NCBI GenBank assembly: GCA_027008965.1
Contig: JALVDN010000434.1
Location: 1-6,387, forward strand
Length of the DNA: 6,387 nt
From: Flavobacteriales bacterium
GTDB lineage: Bacteria; Bacteroidota; Bacteroidia; Flavobacteriales; Flavobacteriaceae
Direction of reading: 5' to 3'
In this document: positions 1 to 5,532 of the stretch, piece after piece
How the letters are laid out: the number at the start of each line of letters is the position of its first letter
Numbering within the stretch: position 1 is the stretch's first letter
Translations under genes and position numbers: made by a program
Notes under the pieces: model-generated
Databases searched by the model: none
Seen by the model: only the letters and a program-made list of their open reading frames with translations
Told to the model about the DNA's origin: nothing

Positions 1-22
1 ATCTCATTCTTTTATGTAAATA

Positions 23-142
23 GAGATTTCTCAGTCGCTCGTGCCTCGCTCCTTCGAAATGACATGTGAAATCCTGATAAAATCAGTAGCACCATGTCAT
101 TCCGAGTGAGTTCCGGCGCATGCCGGAGCGACGAGGAATCTC
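23..142. repeat. Imperfect inverted-repeat (hairpin) element, copy 1
   Basis: The outer arms GAGATTTCTC (23-32) and GAGGAATCTC (133-142) are inverted complements at 9 of 10 positions. The inner arms CGAAATGACATG (55-66) and CATGTCATTCCG (93-104) match at 11 of 12. The loop between them carries its own perfect 5-bp stem, CTGAT (74-78) and ATCAG (82-86), around AAA. The right arm holds a further hairpin, CCGGC-GCAT-GCCGG (113-126). The whole reads as a cruciform- or RNA-hairpin-forming palindromic element. It encodes nothing recognisable. It could be a non-autonomous mobile element, but no target-site duplication can be defined because the copies are in tandem. Confidence 0.82.
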
Positions 143-159
143 ATTCTTTTATGTAAATA

Positions 160-279
160 GAGATTTCTCAGTCGCTCGTGCCTCGCTCCTTCGAAATGAC
201 ATGTGAAATCCTGATAAAATCAGTAGCACCATGTCATTCCGAGTGAGTTCCGGCGCATGCCGGAACGACGAGGAATCTC
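160..279. repeat. Imperfect inverted-repeat (hairpin) element, copy 2
   Basis: This second copy has the same arms, loop stem and GC-rich side hairpin as copy 1, shifted by 137 bp. The only difference, A265 in place of G128, falls at the base of the side hairpin. Here T248 faces A265 as a Watson-Crick pair, giving TTCCGGC-GCAT-GCCGGAA, whereas copy 1 has a T-G wobble. It abuts the GC-rich block that starts at about 280, with no AT-rich spacer between them. Confidence 0.82.
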
Positions 280-440
280 CGTGCCGGCGGGCGCAGTGTT
301 ATCCTTTTGAAGCTCCGCCGGATTTTTTGGCCACGGCGAGGAGGCTCCGAGCGAAGACGAGGAGACCCCGCAGCCGTGCTTTGCCAAAAACCGAGCGGGG
401 CGAAAAAGATTTAAACGGAGCACGCCATAAGGCGCCCTGA
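280..440. repeat. GC-rich block with nested inverted repeats, probable repeat element
   Basis: This 160-bp stretch is clearly richer in G and C than the genes beside it. It contains several pairs of facing inverted repeats: GCTCCG (312-317) with CGGAGC (416-421), both next to A/T tracts; TTTTTTGGCCACGGC (323-337) with GCCGTGCTTTGCCAAAAA (373-390), imperfect; and CCCCGC (366-371) with GCGGGG (395-400), which would be an alternative fold. The outermost ends, about 281-294 and 420-435, are loosely complementary. The open frames crossing it on both strands also run into the tandem repeat, show no protein-like pattern and are best treated as chance. It may be a second dispersed element or part of one composite element with the tandem repeats. 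It lies directly downstream of the transporter operon, so transcripts of that operon may read into it. Confidence 0.6.
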
Positions 441-460
441 AAATCATAATTTTATATAAT

Positions 461-1963
461 TCATTCCATCACCGGAGGCAACATGCCGTGGTGGAATATC
501 CAAGCCACCAAGTAGGCAATGGGTGCAATAATCACAAACAAAGCCAACGCATACAACAAGGTCAACCGGCCCATTCCTTTCAGTTTACTGAAATCCGTGA
601 CCAATCCGATGCTCAGAAAGGTCATCATAAATAAAAATTTACGGAAGGAGCCTTGCACCACTCCGGCCGTGGATTTCAATGCATGGGACGCATCGGGCAA
701 ATATTTCATGATGGCCATCAACCCGAACCATGCTATCAAATAGGCCAATACAAACTTGGGAAACCGGAACCAAATCTCCGATTTGGGTATTTTTTCATTA
801 CTGCCCGCGTTATCCACATATTTCATCCAAATGACAGCCAAAACAAAAGCCCAAATGCCAATGAAAATATCAATCCAAATTTTGGTGAGTATGGCCGCAC
901 TCAGGATGTAGCCTTCTTCCCATTTTTCGCCGGTTTGTTTGAGGTGTTTCACCCGGTGCAACTCATCCAAAATGGCACCTGCCGCCGCATCGGCTCCATC
1001 GGTTTTGACGGTCATTCCCATGGCCGCACCGTTGACAATGGGTTGGTTGGGAGCCATATTCACATAAGCCGGAGGCAACACCAACATTTCAATCATGGCA
1101 AAGATGATGATGAGCGACGACACCGCCACAGGAATCAAAGGTTTGGCTTTGATGGCACCGGCCGTGGCAATGGAGGCCGACACGCCGCAAATGGATATGC
1201 CCGATGAAAGCACGGCGGCCGATTCTCGGTTCAAACCGAAATATTTGCGGGCAATATAATAAATAATGGGCCAAAACAACAAATAGGCCACAAATGCCGC
1301 CGCCGCTCCGGCCAAAGCCAATTCATAGGTGAATTGTTGAGACTTCATGGTCATCAAAGCTAATTTGACACCAAGCAAAACAATGGCGGTTTTGATAAAC
1401 CATTCGGGTTTGGCCGCCTCCTTGATTTGATTCACAAACGATTTGAAAAAATTGCCTAAAACCAAGCCTATTAACAGAGCGATGATATATGAAACCCCAC
1501 CGCCAAGCTGTAGTCCCCAGCTCAAATCAAACAATTTGTAATAGTTTTTTCCTTTTACAACGGCATCCACCGCCGCCAGGTGCGCCTCATGACCCACTAT
1601 CCACGAGAACCAAACCAATAAGAAAATCACCGTATAACCGGTGAAATATTTTTTCACGTTCCATTTCATAAAAAACGCCCCTACGGAAGTCATGAAAAGA
1701 AACACTAAATAGGTTAAAAATAAGGACATGAGCGGATGTAAATCTTTATAACTTTTGGAGGAAGTCTTGATGAGTTTGGACCAAGAGAAATCGCTCCAAA
1801 GATCGGTCCATTCCCACATTTTAGGTTTGGCCATCCATCCCACTGCGTCTACATGCCAGATGGATAAAATGCCTAGTGTGAAAAGAAACAAACCCAACCA
1901 TGCCGCCCACCAATCTTCGGTGCCGAACATGCCCGAATACCATTTTTTGTTTGCTTTATTCAT
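461..1963 (-). CDS. YeiH-family putative sulfate exporter (long form)
   Basis: This is a 500-residue polytopic inner-membrane protein of the YeiH/UPF0324 family, annotated as putative sulfate exporter; the substrate is not firmly established for the family. Family-like segments are VLLGVKLAL (195-203), SSGISICGVSASIATAGAI (253-271), FPKFVLAYL (401-409) and the C-terminal FLSIGLVTDFSKLKGMGR (449-466). About ten or more hydrophobic spans are visible. It is longer than compact family members of roughly 350 residues. The extra length is an N-terminal part (about 1-150) with spans near 20-36, 78-98 and 108-124, plus a loop at about 300-350 containing VKTDGADAAAGAI. The ATG at 1963 overlaps the stop of the upstream 85-residue gene by 8 nt (ATGAATAA), and no clear Shine-Dalgarno sequence precedes it. 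It is the last gene of a three-gene operon. Family assignment is confident; sulfate as substrate is not. Confidence 0.9.
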   Translation of the reverse strand: MNKANKKWYSGMFGTEDWWAAWLGLFLFTLGILSIWHVDAVGWMAKPKMWEWTDLWSDFSWSKLIKTSSKSYKDLHPLMSLFLTYLVFLFMTSVGAFFMKWNVKKYFTGYTVIFLLVWFSWIVGHEAHLAAVDAVVKGKNYYKLFDLSWGLQLGGGVSYIIALLIGLVLGNFFKSFVNQIKEAAKPEWFIKTAIVLLGVKLALMTMKSQQFTYELALAGAAAAFVAYLLFWPIIYYIARKYFGLNRESAAVLSSGISICGVSASIATAGAIKAKPLIPVAVSSLIIIFAMIEMLVLPPAYVNMAPNQPIVNGAAMGMTVKTDGADAAAGAILDELHRVKHLKQTGEKWEEGYILSAAILTKIWIDIFIGIWAFVLAVIWMKYVDNAGSNEKIPKSEIWFRFPKFVLAYLIAWFGLMAIMKYLPDASHALKSTAGVVQGSFRKFLFMMTFLSIGLVTDFSKLKGMGRLTLLYALALFVIIAPIAYLVAWIFHHGMLPPVME

Positions 1964-2213
1964 GATGTATTTTTTTAGGTTGAATTTTCAAAACCATATT
2001 GAAATAATGATTGTGGTATTGATGAAACCATTGAGGGATATCTTGCATGTCAAAATACAAGTGGGTTTCAATGGTTTCTCCCGGATAATCTTTTTGTAAT
2101 TTTGCCGTGATTTGTTTTTTCAAATCATTGAGGGTTCCGGCTGAAAAAAAATATTTTTGATGAACAGCTTTCCACTGTTCATCATATTTCAACGTAAAGC
2201 TGACTTTTCTCAT
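1956..2213 (-). CDS. Small soluble protein (85 aa) coupled to YeiH-like transporter
   Basis: I do not recognise this 85-residue protein. It is hydrophilic with no membrane span or signal peptide, so it is probably cytoplasmic. It has a mixed beta/alpha look: a strand-like start (KVSFTLKY, 3-10), a likely amphipathic helix (TLNDLKKQITAKLQKDY, 27-43), and an aromatic/histidine-rich end (QWFHQYHNHYF, 61-71, then HH at 83-84). The frame is open upstream, but the upstream part overlaps the 48-residue gene in another frame. The ATG at 2213 is preferred because it forms an ATGA overlap with that gene's TGA, and the residues before it are not protein-like. Its stop lies 8 nt inside the transporter gene. 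Overlaps at both ends argue strongly that it is translated and works with the transporter, perhaps as a regulatory or binding partner; that role is inference. The histidines might bind metal, but no known site pattern is visible. Confidence 0.75.
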   Translation of the reverse strand: MRKVSFTLKYDEQWKAVHQKYFFSAGTLNDLKKQITAKLQKDYPGETIETHLYFDMQDIPQWFHQYHNHYFNMVLKIQPKKIHHE

Positions 2214-2356
2214 TTTAATATGTAAACATTGATCAATATTCCTAAAACAATCAAGCCTGCTATTCCGGCTAGAATGGAATATAATACCAGTTTGGTTTCC
2301 CATTTGGCCCAAGGTTCGGGACGCGTAAATAATTCTTGTGTATCCTCTTGTTTCAT
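2210..2356 (-). CDS. Small single-span membrane protein (48 aa), first gene of transporter operon
   Basis: This 48-residue protein has a charged N-terminal half (MKQEDTQELF, then a PEPWAKWETK segment at 13-22) and one hydrophobic span (LVLYSILAGIAGLIVLGILINVYIL, about 23-47). The span is glycine-spaced and the protein ends almost at the membrane. The frame continues upstream without a stop to 2521, but that part is low-complexity AT-rich translation and crosses the predicted promoter, so the ATG at 2356 is chosen. Its TGA overlaps the next gene's ATG by 4 nt (ATGA). Position and size suggest a small accessory subunit or assembly partner of the YeiH-like transporter two genes downstream; this is inference from context, and I cannot name a family. 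Confidence 0.7.
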   Translation of the reverse strand: MKQEDTQELFTRPEPWAKWETKLVLYSILAGIAGLIVLGILINVYILK

Positions 2357-2374
2357 GGTCTTGGAAATTTGAAA

Positions 2375-2382
2375 CAAATGTA
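2375..2382 (-). promoter_or_regulatory. Candidate Bacteroidota -7 element for transporter operon
   Basis: Read on the minus strand, TACATTTG matches the Bacteroidota primary sigma -7 consensus TAnnTTTG exactly. It lies 18 nt upstream of the ATG at 2356, which would give a very short 5' leader of about 10-13 nt. The -33 box is weak: only an AT-rich TTTA-like stretch lies at the expected distance. No intrinsic terminator separates it from the three-gene operon it would drive. Confidence 0.5.
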
Positions 2383-2479
2383 ATGTTCTAAAAAATATAA
2401 ATAGATGATAAAAGTCAATTAGTGACACATAGATATATATCAAACTGATTGGCTTTTCATCAAAAGGGCTTCCGGTGGA

Positions 2480-2493
2480 GATTTTTAAAAATC
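2480..2493. promoter_or_regulatory. Perfect 14-bp palindrome in divergent intergenic region
   Basis: GATTTTTAAAAATC is a perfect palindrome centred in the 248-bp gap between the divergent transporter operon and the DUF4199 gene. It could be an operator for a dimeric regulator acting on either promoter. It is AT-only apart from its end bases, and no regulator gene lies nearby, so chance is a real alternative. The rest of this gap is AT-rich and shows no RNA gene or further reading frame. Confidence 0.3.
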
Positions 2494-2559
2494 CCGGTAG
2501 CACAAGATTTAAAGTGAACACGCATCATATTCCTGAAAAAGATAAAGTTTAAATGAAGG

Positions 2560-2586
2560 TTGATAATGCTTATTTTCTTATCTTTG
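2560..2586 (+). promoter_or_regulatory. Candidate Bacteroidota promoter for DUF4199 gene
   Basis: TATCTTTG at 2579-2586 matches the -7 consensus TAnnTTTG. A TTG at 2560-2562 lies 16 nt before it, a little short for the usual -33 spacing. The -7 box ends 18 nt before the ATG at 2605, the same distance as for the divergent operon, so the leader would again be short. Confidence 0.5.
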
Positions 2587-2595
2587 ATGTAAAAT

Positions 2596-2600
2596 AGGAG
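2596..2600 (+). promoter_or_regulatory. Ribosome binding site of DUF4199 gene
   Basis: AGGAG sits 4 nt before the ATG at 2605. It is the clearest Shine-Dalgarno-like match before any start in the window, and it supports that start, although the spacing is short. Confidence 0.45.
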
Positions 2601-2604
2601 CATT

Positions 2605-3090
2605 ATGTTTCATAAAGACACTATTAATTATGGGTTGCTTTTGGCACTTGTGACCATTGTTATATTTGCCGTTACGGTGAATATGGATCCGCAATCTACG
2701 ACTGTGAAAATACTCAGCTGGGTTAACTATTTGGCGGGTTTTATCATCATTTATCTGGCCATTGTAAATTTTAGGAATAAAAACGGGAAACTTACGATCG
2801 GTCAGGGTTTCAAAACCGGGCTGGCCGTTGGATTGATTGCGGGAGTTTTGTTGGGATTGTATGCTTTTCTATATTATCAATATATTAACCCCGATGCAGT
2901 GGAAAGAATCATGGAACTTTCACGTGAGCAAATGGCTGAAAAAGGACTGGATGAAGAATTGATTGAGAAGAATATTGAATTTACGCGGAAGTTTTTCGGC
3001 ATGTTTGCCTTTGCGGGTTCTATTATCAATATGTTGTTTATCGGGATTTTATCAGGTTTGGCCGTGGGGGTTTGGAAGCGAACCGAATAA
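2605..3090 (+). CDS. DUF4199 family integral membrane protein
   Basis: This 161-residue inner-membrane protein fits the DUF4199 family, which is common in Bacteroidota and has no known function. Four hydrophobic segments are visible: about 8-25, 37-55, 70-92 and 130-155. Between spans two and three is a short basic loop with GKLTIGQGFKTGL (61-73), a typical segment of the family. Between spans three and four is a charged helical stretch of about 35 residues (PDAVERIMELSREQMAEKGLDEELIEKNIEF, 96-126) of the kind seen in many members. The ATG at 2605 follows AGGAG and a -7-like box. The stop lies 8 nt before the glycosyltransferase start, so the two form an operon. DUF4199 genes are, from memory, often found beside family 2 glycosyltransferases in flavobacteria, which suggests a shared envelope role; that is inference. 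Confidence 0.85.
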   Translation: MFHKDTINYGLLLALVTIVIFAVTVNMDPQSTTVKILSWVNYLAGFIIIYLAIVNFRNKNGKLTIGQGFKTGLAVGLIAGVLLGLYAFLYYQYINPDAVERIMELSREQMAEKGLDEELIEKNIEFTRKFFGMFAFAGSIINMLFIGILSGLAVGVWKRTE

Positions 3091-3098
3091 ATGGGCGC

Positions 3099-4094
3099 AT
3101 GCAACAACCTCAACCTGAAATAAGTGTAGTCATCCCCTTGCTCAATGAGGCCGAATCGCTCCCTGAACTGAACGATTGGCTGAAACGGATTTTGGATAAG
3201 GAATTTGAGGCTTATGAAATCATTTATATTGATGACGGAAGTACGGATGACTCATGGAAAACAATTGAAAGTTTTGCCGGGGAAGATGAGCGGATAAAGG
3301 GGATTAAATTCCGTAGAAATTACGGCAAAGCCCAAGCCTTGCAAGCGGGGTTTGATGTTGCCCGGGGGAAGGTTATTATCACCATGGATGCCGACCTGCA
3401 AGATTTCCCTGACGAAATTCCCGGATTGTACAGGATGATCACGGAACAGGATTATGATTTGGTTTCATGTCATAAACAAAACCGCCAAGACCCCGTATTG
3501 ACCAAAAACCTTCCTTCCAAAGTTTTCAATTGGGCGGCACGGCATGTTTCGGGTATTCAACTTCATGATTTCAATTGCGGCTTGAAAGCCTATAAAAGGG
3601 AAGTGGTGAAATCTTTGAGCCTCCGGGGAGACATGCATCGCTACATTCCTTTTTTGGCCAAAATGGAAGGCTTTGAAAAAATCGGTGAAAAACCCGTGAA
3701 GCATCAAGCCAGAAAATACGGCCAAACCAAATTCGGTTCGGACCGGTTCATCAAAGGTGTTCTGGATTTGATAACGCTTTGGTTTATAGCCAAGTTCGGT
3801 AAACGTCCTATGCATTTTTTCGGCTCGCTCGGTTTGCTCATGTTTCTCATCGGAGGAGTGAGTGTGATGATTATTATCGGGCTCAAAGCGTATAAACTCT
3901 ACTACAATATGCCGGCACATTTGATTACGGACAGACCTTATTTCTACATTGCCCTGGCCTCTATGATTATGGGAAGTCAGTTTTTTTTGGCGGGTTTTTT
4001 GGGCGAGCTTATTATCAAATCGGGGGGCTCATCCAAAGCATATAAAATCAGTAGGGTTACAAAAAATTTGGAAAGAGGCGTTACTCAAAAGTAA
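3099..4094 (+). CDS. Family 2 glycosyltransferase, GtrB/DPM1-like, membrane-anchored
   Basis: This 331-residue enzyme is predicted to transfer a sugar from a nucleotide donor to a polyprenyl phosphate on the cytoplasmic face of the inner membrane. The GT-A domain spans about 7-230: SVVIPLLNEAESLPEL (9-24), nucleotide-binding YIDDGSTDDSW (43-53), RRNYGKAQALQAGFDVARG (72-90), and metal-binding DADLQDFPDEIP (97-108). Then come FNCGLKAYKREVV (158-170) and RYIPFLAKMEGF (181-192), both typical of the DPM/GtrB subgroup, followed by the basic KHQARKYGQTKFG (201-213). Two membrane spans follow, about 238-261 and 282-304. The frame could extend to a TTG at 3072 inside the DUF4199 gene, but the ATG at 3099 gives the usual N-terminus just before the first strand. 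Its 3' end overlaps convergent porT by 14 nt. The sugar is not predictable from sequence. Confidence 0.92.
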   Translation: MQQPQPEISVVIPLLNEAESLPELNDWLKRILDKEFEAYEIIYIDDGSTDDSWKTIESFAGEDERIKGIKFRRNYGKAQALQAGFDVARGKVIITMDADLQDFPDEIPGLYRMITEQDYDLVSCHKQNRQDPVLTKNLPSKVFNWAARHVSGIQLHDFNCGLKAYKREVVKSLSLRGDMHRYIPFLAKMEGFEKIGEKPVKHQARKYGQTKFGSDRFIKGVLDLITLWFIAKFGKRPMHFFGSLGLLMFLIGGVSVMIIIGLKAYKLYYNMPAHLITDRPYFYIALASMIMGSQFFLAGFLGELIIKSGGSSKAYKISRVTKNLERGVTQK

Positions 4095-4788
4095 GCACAA
4101 TGTAAATACCGCGTGTGCCCATATATTCCATATTTCCGGTCCAAGCACTATTGGGATCCTCATCGGGCACCATTTCATTGGTAAGCGAAAAAATGCCCCT
4201 TATCGAGGGCGTGAATTTGAAATAATACATATACATTTCAAAACCCACGCCGACTTCCAGGAAGAAAACGTTTTTACGCGTGCGAAAACGCCCCGAAGCA
4301 TTGTCATTGATGGAGAATTCATAGGAAGTCAAATTATATCCGTAGGTTCCGCCCGCCATCACATAAGGTCTGAAATTACCGTTGCGATGCGCATTGAATT
4401 TAATCATCACGGGCAAAACCAAATAATTAGCGTTGATTTTTCGGATGGTATCCTGCCCGCTTAGTCCCGTATAAGCGGAATCAAAGTATAAATGACGCGT
4501 TGAAACCCGGACACCCGGTTCCAAACGGATGCTGAGCATTCTGGTGATTCTGAAATCCGATATCAAACCCACGTTGAAACCCGGCTCGGGAACCACACGC
4601 ACATAGTTTTCAGGCGTTTTAAAGCCTATGTAATAGTCAAAATGCGTGGTTCCGAAATAATATCCCCACTGCCAAAAGGTATCATCAAACAAGGGCAAGT
4701 TTTGTGGCGGACTTTCTCTGAACTGTGCAAGTGAAGACCATCCCGATAAAAGTAATATCAATATAGCTGTCAATCTTCTCATGCTCAT
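4081..4788 (-). CDS. porT: PorT-type outer-membrane beta-barrel protein, type IX secretion
   Basis: This 235-residue protein matches PorT/SprT, an outer-membrane component required for type IX secretion in Bacteroidota (established for Porphyromonas and Flavobacterium). A signal peptide is clear: basic MRR (3-5), hydrophobic core LTAILILLLSG (6-16), likely cleavage after SLA (19-21). The mature part opens with NLPLFDDTFWQWGYYFGTTHFDYYIGF (30-56), a PorT-like first hairpin, and continues as alternating strands: FNVGLISDFRI, LSIRLEPGVRVS, ANYLVLPVMIKFNA, RPYVMAGGTYGYNL, NVFFLEVGVGFEMYMYYFKFTPSIRG. It ends in an aromatic residue followed by Glu (TFE), a barrel-like C-terminus. The length is normal for PorT. 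Its ATG at 4788 overlaps the ubiE stop by 4 nt (ATGA); a second in-frame ATG at 4782 is an alternative start. Family placement rests on motif pattern and the ubiE neighbourhood; a generic porin-family barrel is the alternative. Confidence 0.85.
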   Translation of the reverse strand: MSMRRLTAILILLLSGWSSLAQFRESPPQNLPLFDDTFWQWGYYFGTTHFDYYIGFKTPENYVRVVPEPGFNVGLISDFRITRMLSIRLEPGVRVSTRHLYFDSAYTGLSGQDTIRKINANYLVLPVMIKFNAHRNGNFRPYVMAGGTYGYNLTSYEFSINDNASGRFRTRKNVFFLEVGVGFEMYMYYFKFTPSIRGIFSLTNEMVPDEDPNSAWTGNMEYMGTRGIYIVLTFE

Positions 4789-5528
4789 TTTTTTTGTGCA
4801 GTATAAATACTTGCTATTCCAAACATTAGACGGTGCGTTTGTAAGGGTTGCAAACCGGCTTTTTCCAGCCTTTCTTCAAAATCTTTTCCATATGGAAAAA
4901 CCTCCACCGAACGCGGCAGATAGGTATACGCGTCTTTATTTCCACTGATAAGACTTCCCAACAAGGGTAAAATTTTCTTGGAATAGAAGCCGTATAATTG
5001 CTTAAAAGGAAATTTCTCCGGATTGGAAAATTCAAGCACAACCAAAACACCACCGGGTTTCAATACCCTGGATATTTCCTTCAAACCTTTATCCAAATCC
5101 TGAAAATTACGCACACCGAAGGCCACTGTTGCCGCCTCAAAATGCGCTTCTTCAAAAGGAAGGTTTTCCGCATCCCCTTCAATGAATTTAATTCTATGTT
5201 CAAGTTCCGTATTTTTGATTTTCTTCTTCGCTACTTCCAACATTTTAGGCGAAAGATCCAATCCCGTTATTTGTGCATCCGGCAATTTTTTAGCAGTCAA
5301 AACGGCCAAATCACCTGTTCCGGTGGCTACATCCAAAACCCTTTCCGGTTGATGTGATTTTAAAATTTCAACCACTTTTCTCCGCCAAAGTTTATCAAAA
5401 TTGGCTGATAATAAATGATTTAAAAAATCATAGCGGGGAGAAATTTCATCAAACATTTGACGAACTTGCTCTTTTTTGCTCCCCGGCCGGTTTTCAAAAG
5501 GTTTGACGGATATTTTTTTTTGATTCAT
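4785..5528 (-). CDS. ubiE: Demethylmenaquinone methyltransferase UbiE/MenG
   Basis: This 247-residue S-adenosylmethionine-dependent methyltransferase catalyses the last step of menaquinone synthesis, C-methylation of demethylmenaquinone. Bacteroidota usually use menaquinone, so MenG activity is more likely than the ubiquinone reaction. Family signatures are present: the first motif YDFLNHLLS (33-41) ending at W48, with Asp45 where the classic pattern has His; SAM-binding motif I VLDVATGTGDLA (64-75); GLDLSPKMLEVA (89-100); GDAENLPF (118-125); AFGVRNFQDLDKGLKEISRVLKPGG (136-160), which includes the second UbiE signature; and VLEFSNP (164-170). The length is normal. The start lies 4 nt after the stop of the upstream kinase-like gene, and the stop overlaps the porT start, so all three are probably cotranscribed. 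Confidence 0.95.
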   Translation of the reverse strand: MNQKKISVKPFENRPGSKKEQVRQMFDEISPRYDFLNHLLSANFDKLWRRKVVEILKSHQPERVLDVATGTGDLAVLTAKKLPDAQITGLDLSPKMLEVAKKKIKNTELEHRIKFIEGDAENLPFEEAHFEAATVAFGVRNFQDLDKGLKEISRVLKPGGVLVVLEFSNPEKFPFKQLYGFYSKKILPLLGSLISGNKDAYTYLPRSVEVFPYGKDFEERLEKAGLQPLQTHRLMFGIASIYTAQKK

Positions 5529-5532
5529 GCTT

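Larger units (their letters stand above)
1..279. repeat. Tandem array of a 137-bp intergenic repeat (two copies)
   Basis: Bases 1-137 and 138-274 are the same 137-bp unit, differing at one base by eye (G128 versus A265), and 275-279 begins a third unit that then diverges. Bases 1-5 (ATCTC) match the last bases of the inverted-repeat element inside each unit, so the window appears to open inside the array and further copies may lie to the left. Each unit holds a short AT-rich spacer (ATTCTTTTATGTAAATA, at 6-22 and 143-159) and an imperfect inverted repeat. No plausible protein runs through it. Short interspersed elements built on ATTCCGA and GAGGAATCTC-like arms are common between genes in Bacteroidota. 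Placing this one among them is inference from resemblance. Confidence 0.93.

Noticed and set aside
1..279. CRISPR array
   Set aside because: The repeated unit is 137 bp, itself palindromic, and the spacer between elements is the same 17 bp each time, whereas a CRISPR has short repeats and unique spacers.
403..435. Intrinsic terminator after the transporter operon
   Set aside because: On the minus strand a 5-bp stem (GCGCC-TTAT-GGCGT, with one wobble) is present, but the nearest T-run lies 14 nt further on and the stem is short, so a standard terminator cannot be claimed.
220..447. Open frames on both strands across the repeat and GC-rich block (69 and 75 residues)
   Set aside because: They run from the tandem repeat into the GC-rich block, have repeat-derived residue patterns and no protein-like features, and exist on both strands because GC-rich DNA lacks stops.
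653..1207. 184-residue plus-strand open frame
   Set aside because: It lies wholly within the transporter gene on the opposite strand and has a His/Asn/Gly-rich composition typical of an antisense shadow.
2214..2312. Longer version of the 85-residue gene starting at 2312
   Set aside because: The added part lies almost entirely over the membrane-span codons of the upstream gene in another frame; the ATG at 2213 forms an ATGA junction instead.
2357..2521. Longer version of the 48-residue gene starting at 2521
   Set aside because: The extra 55 residues are AT-driven, cross a good -7 box and have no clear ribosome site; the ATG at 2356 starts a compact protein with one membrane span.
3072..3098. 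TTG start for the glycosyltransferase inside the DUF4199 gene
   Set aside because: The nine added residues precede the normal family N-terminus, and the ATG at 3099 is well placed 8 nt after the upstream stop.
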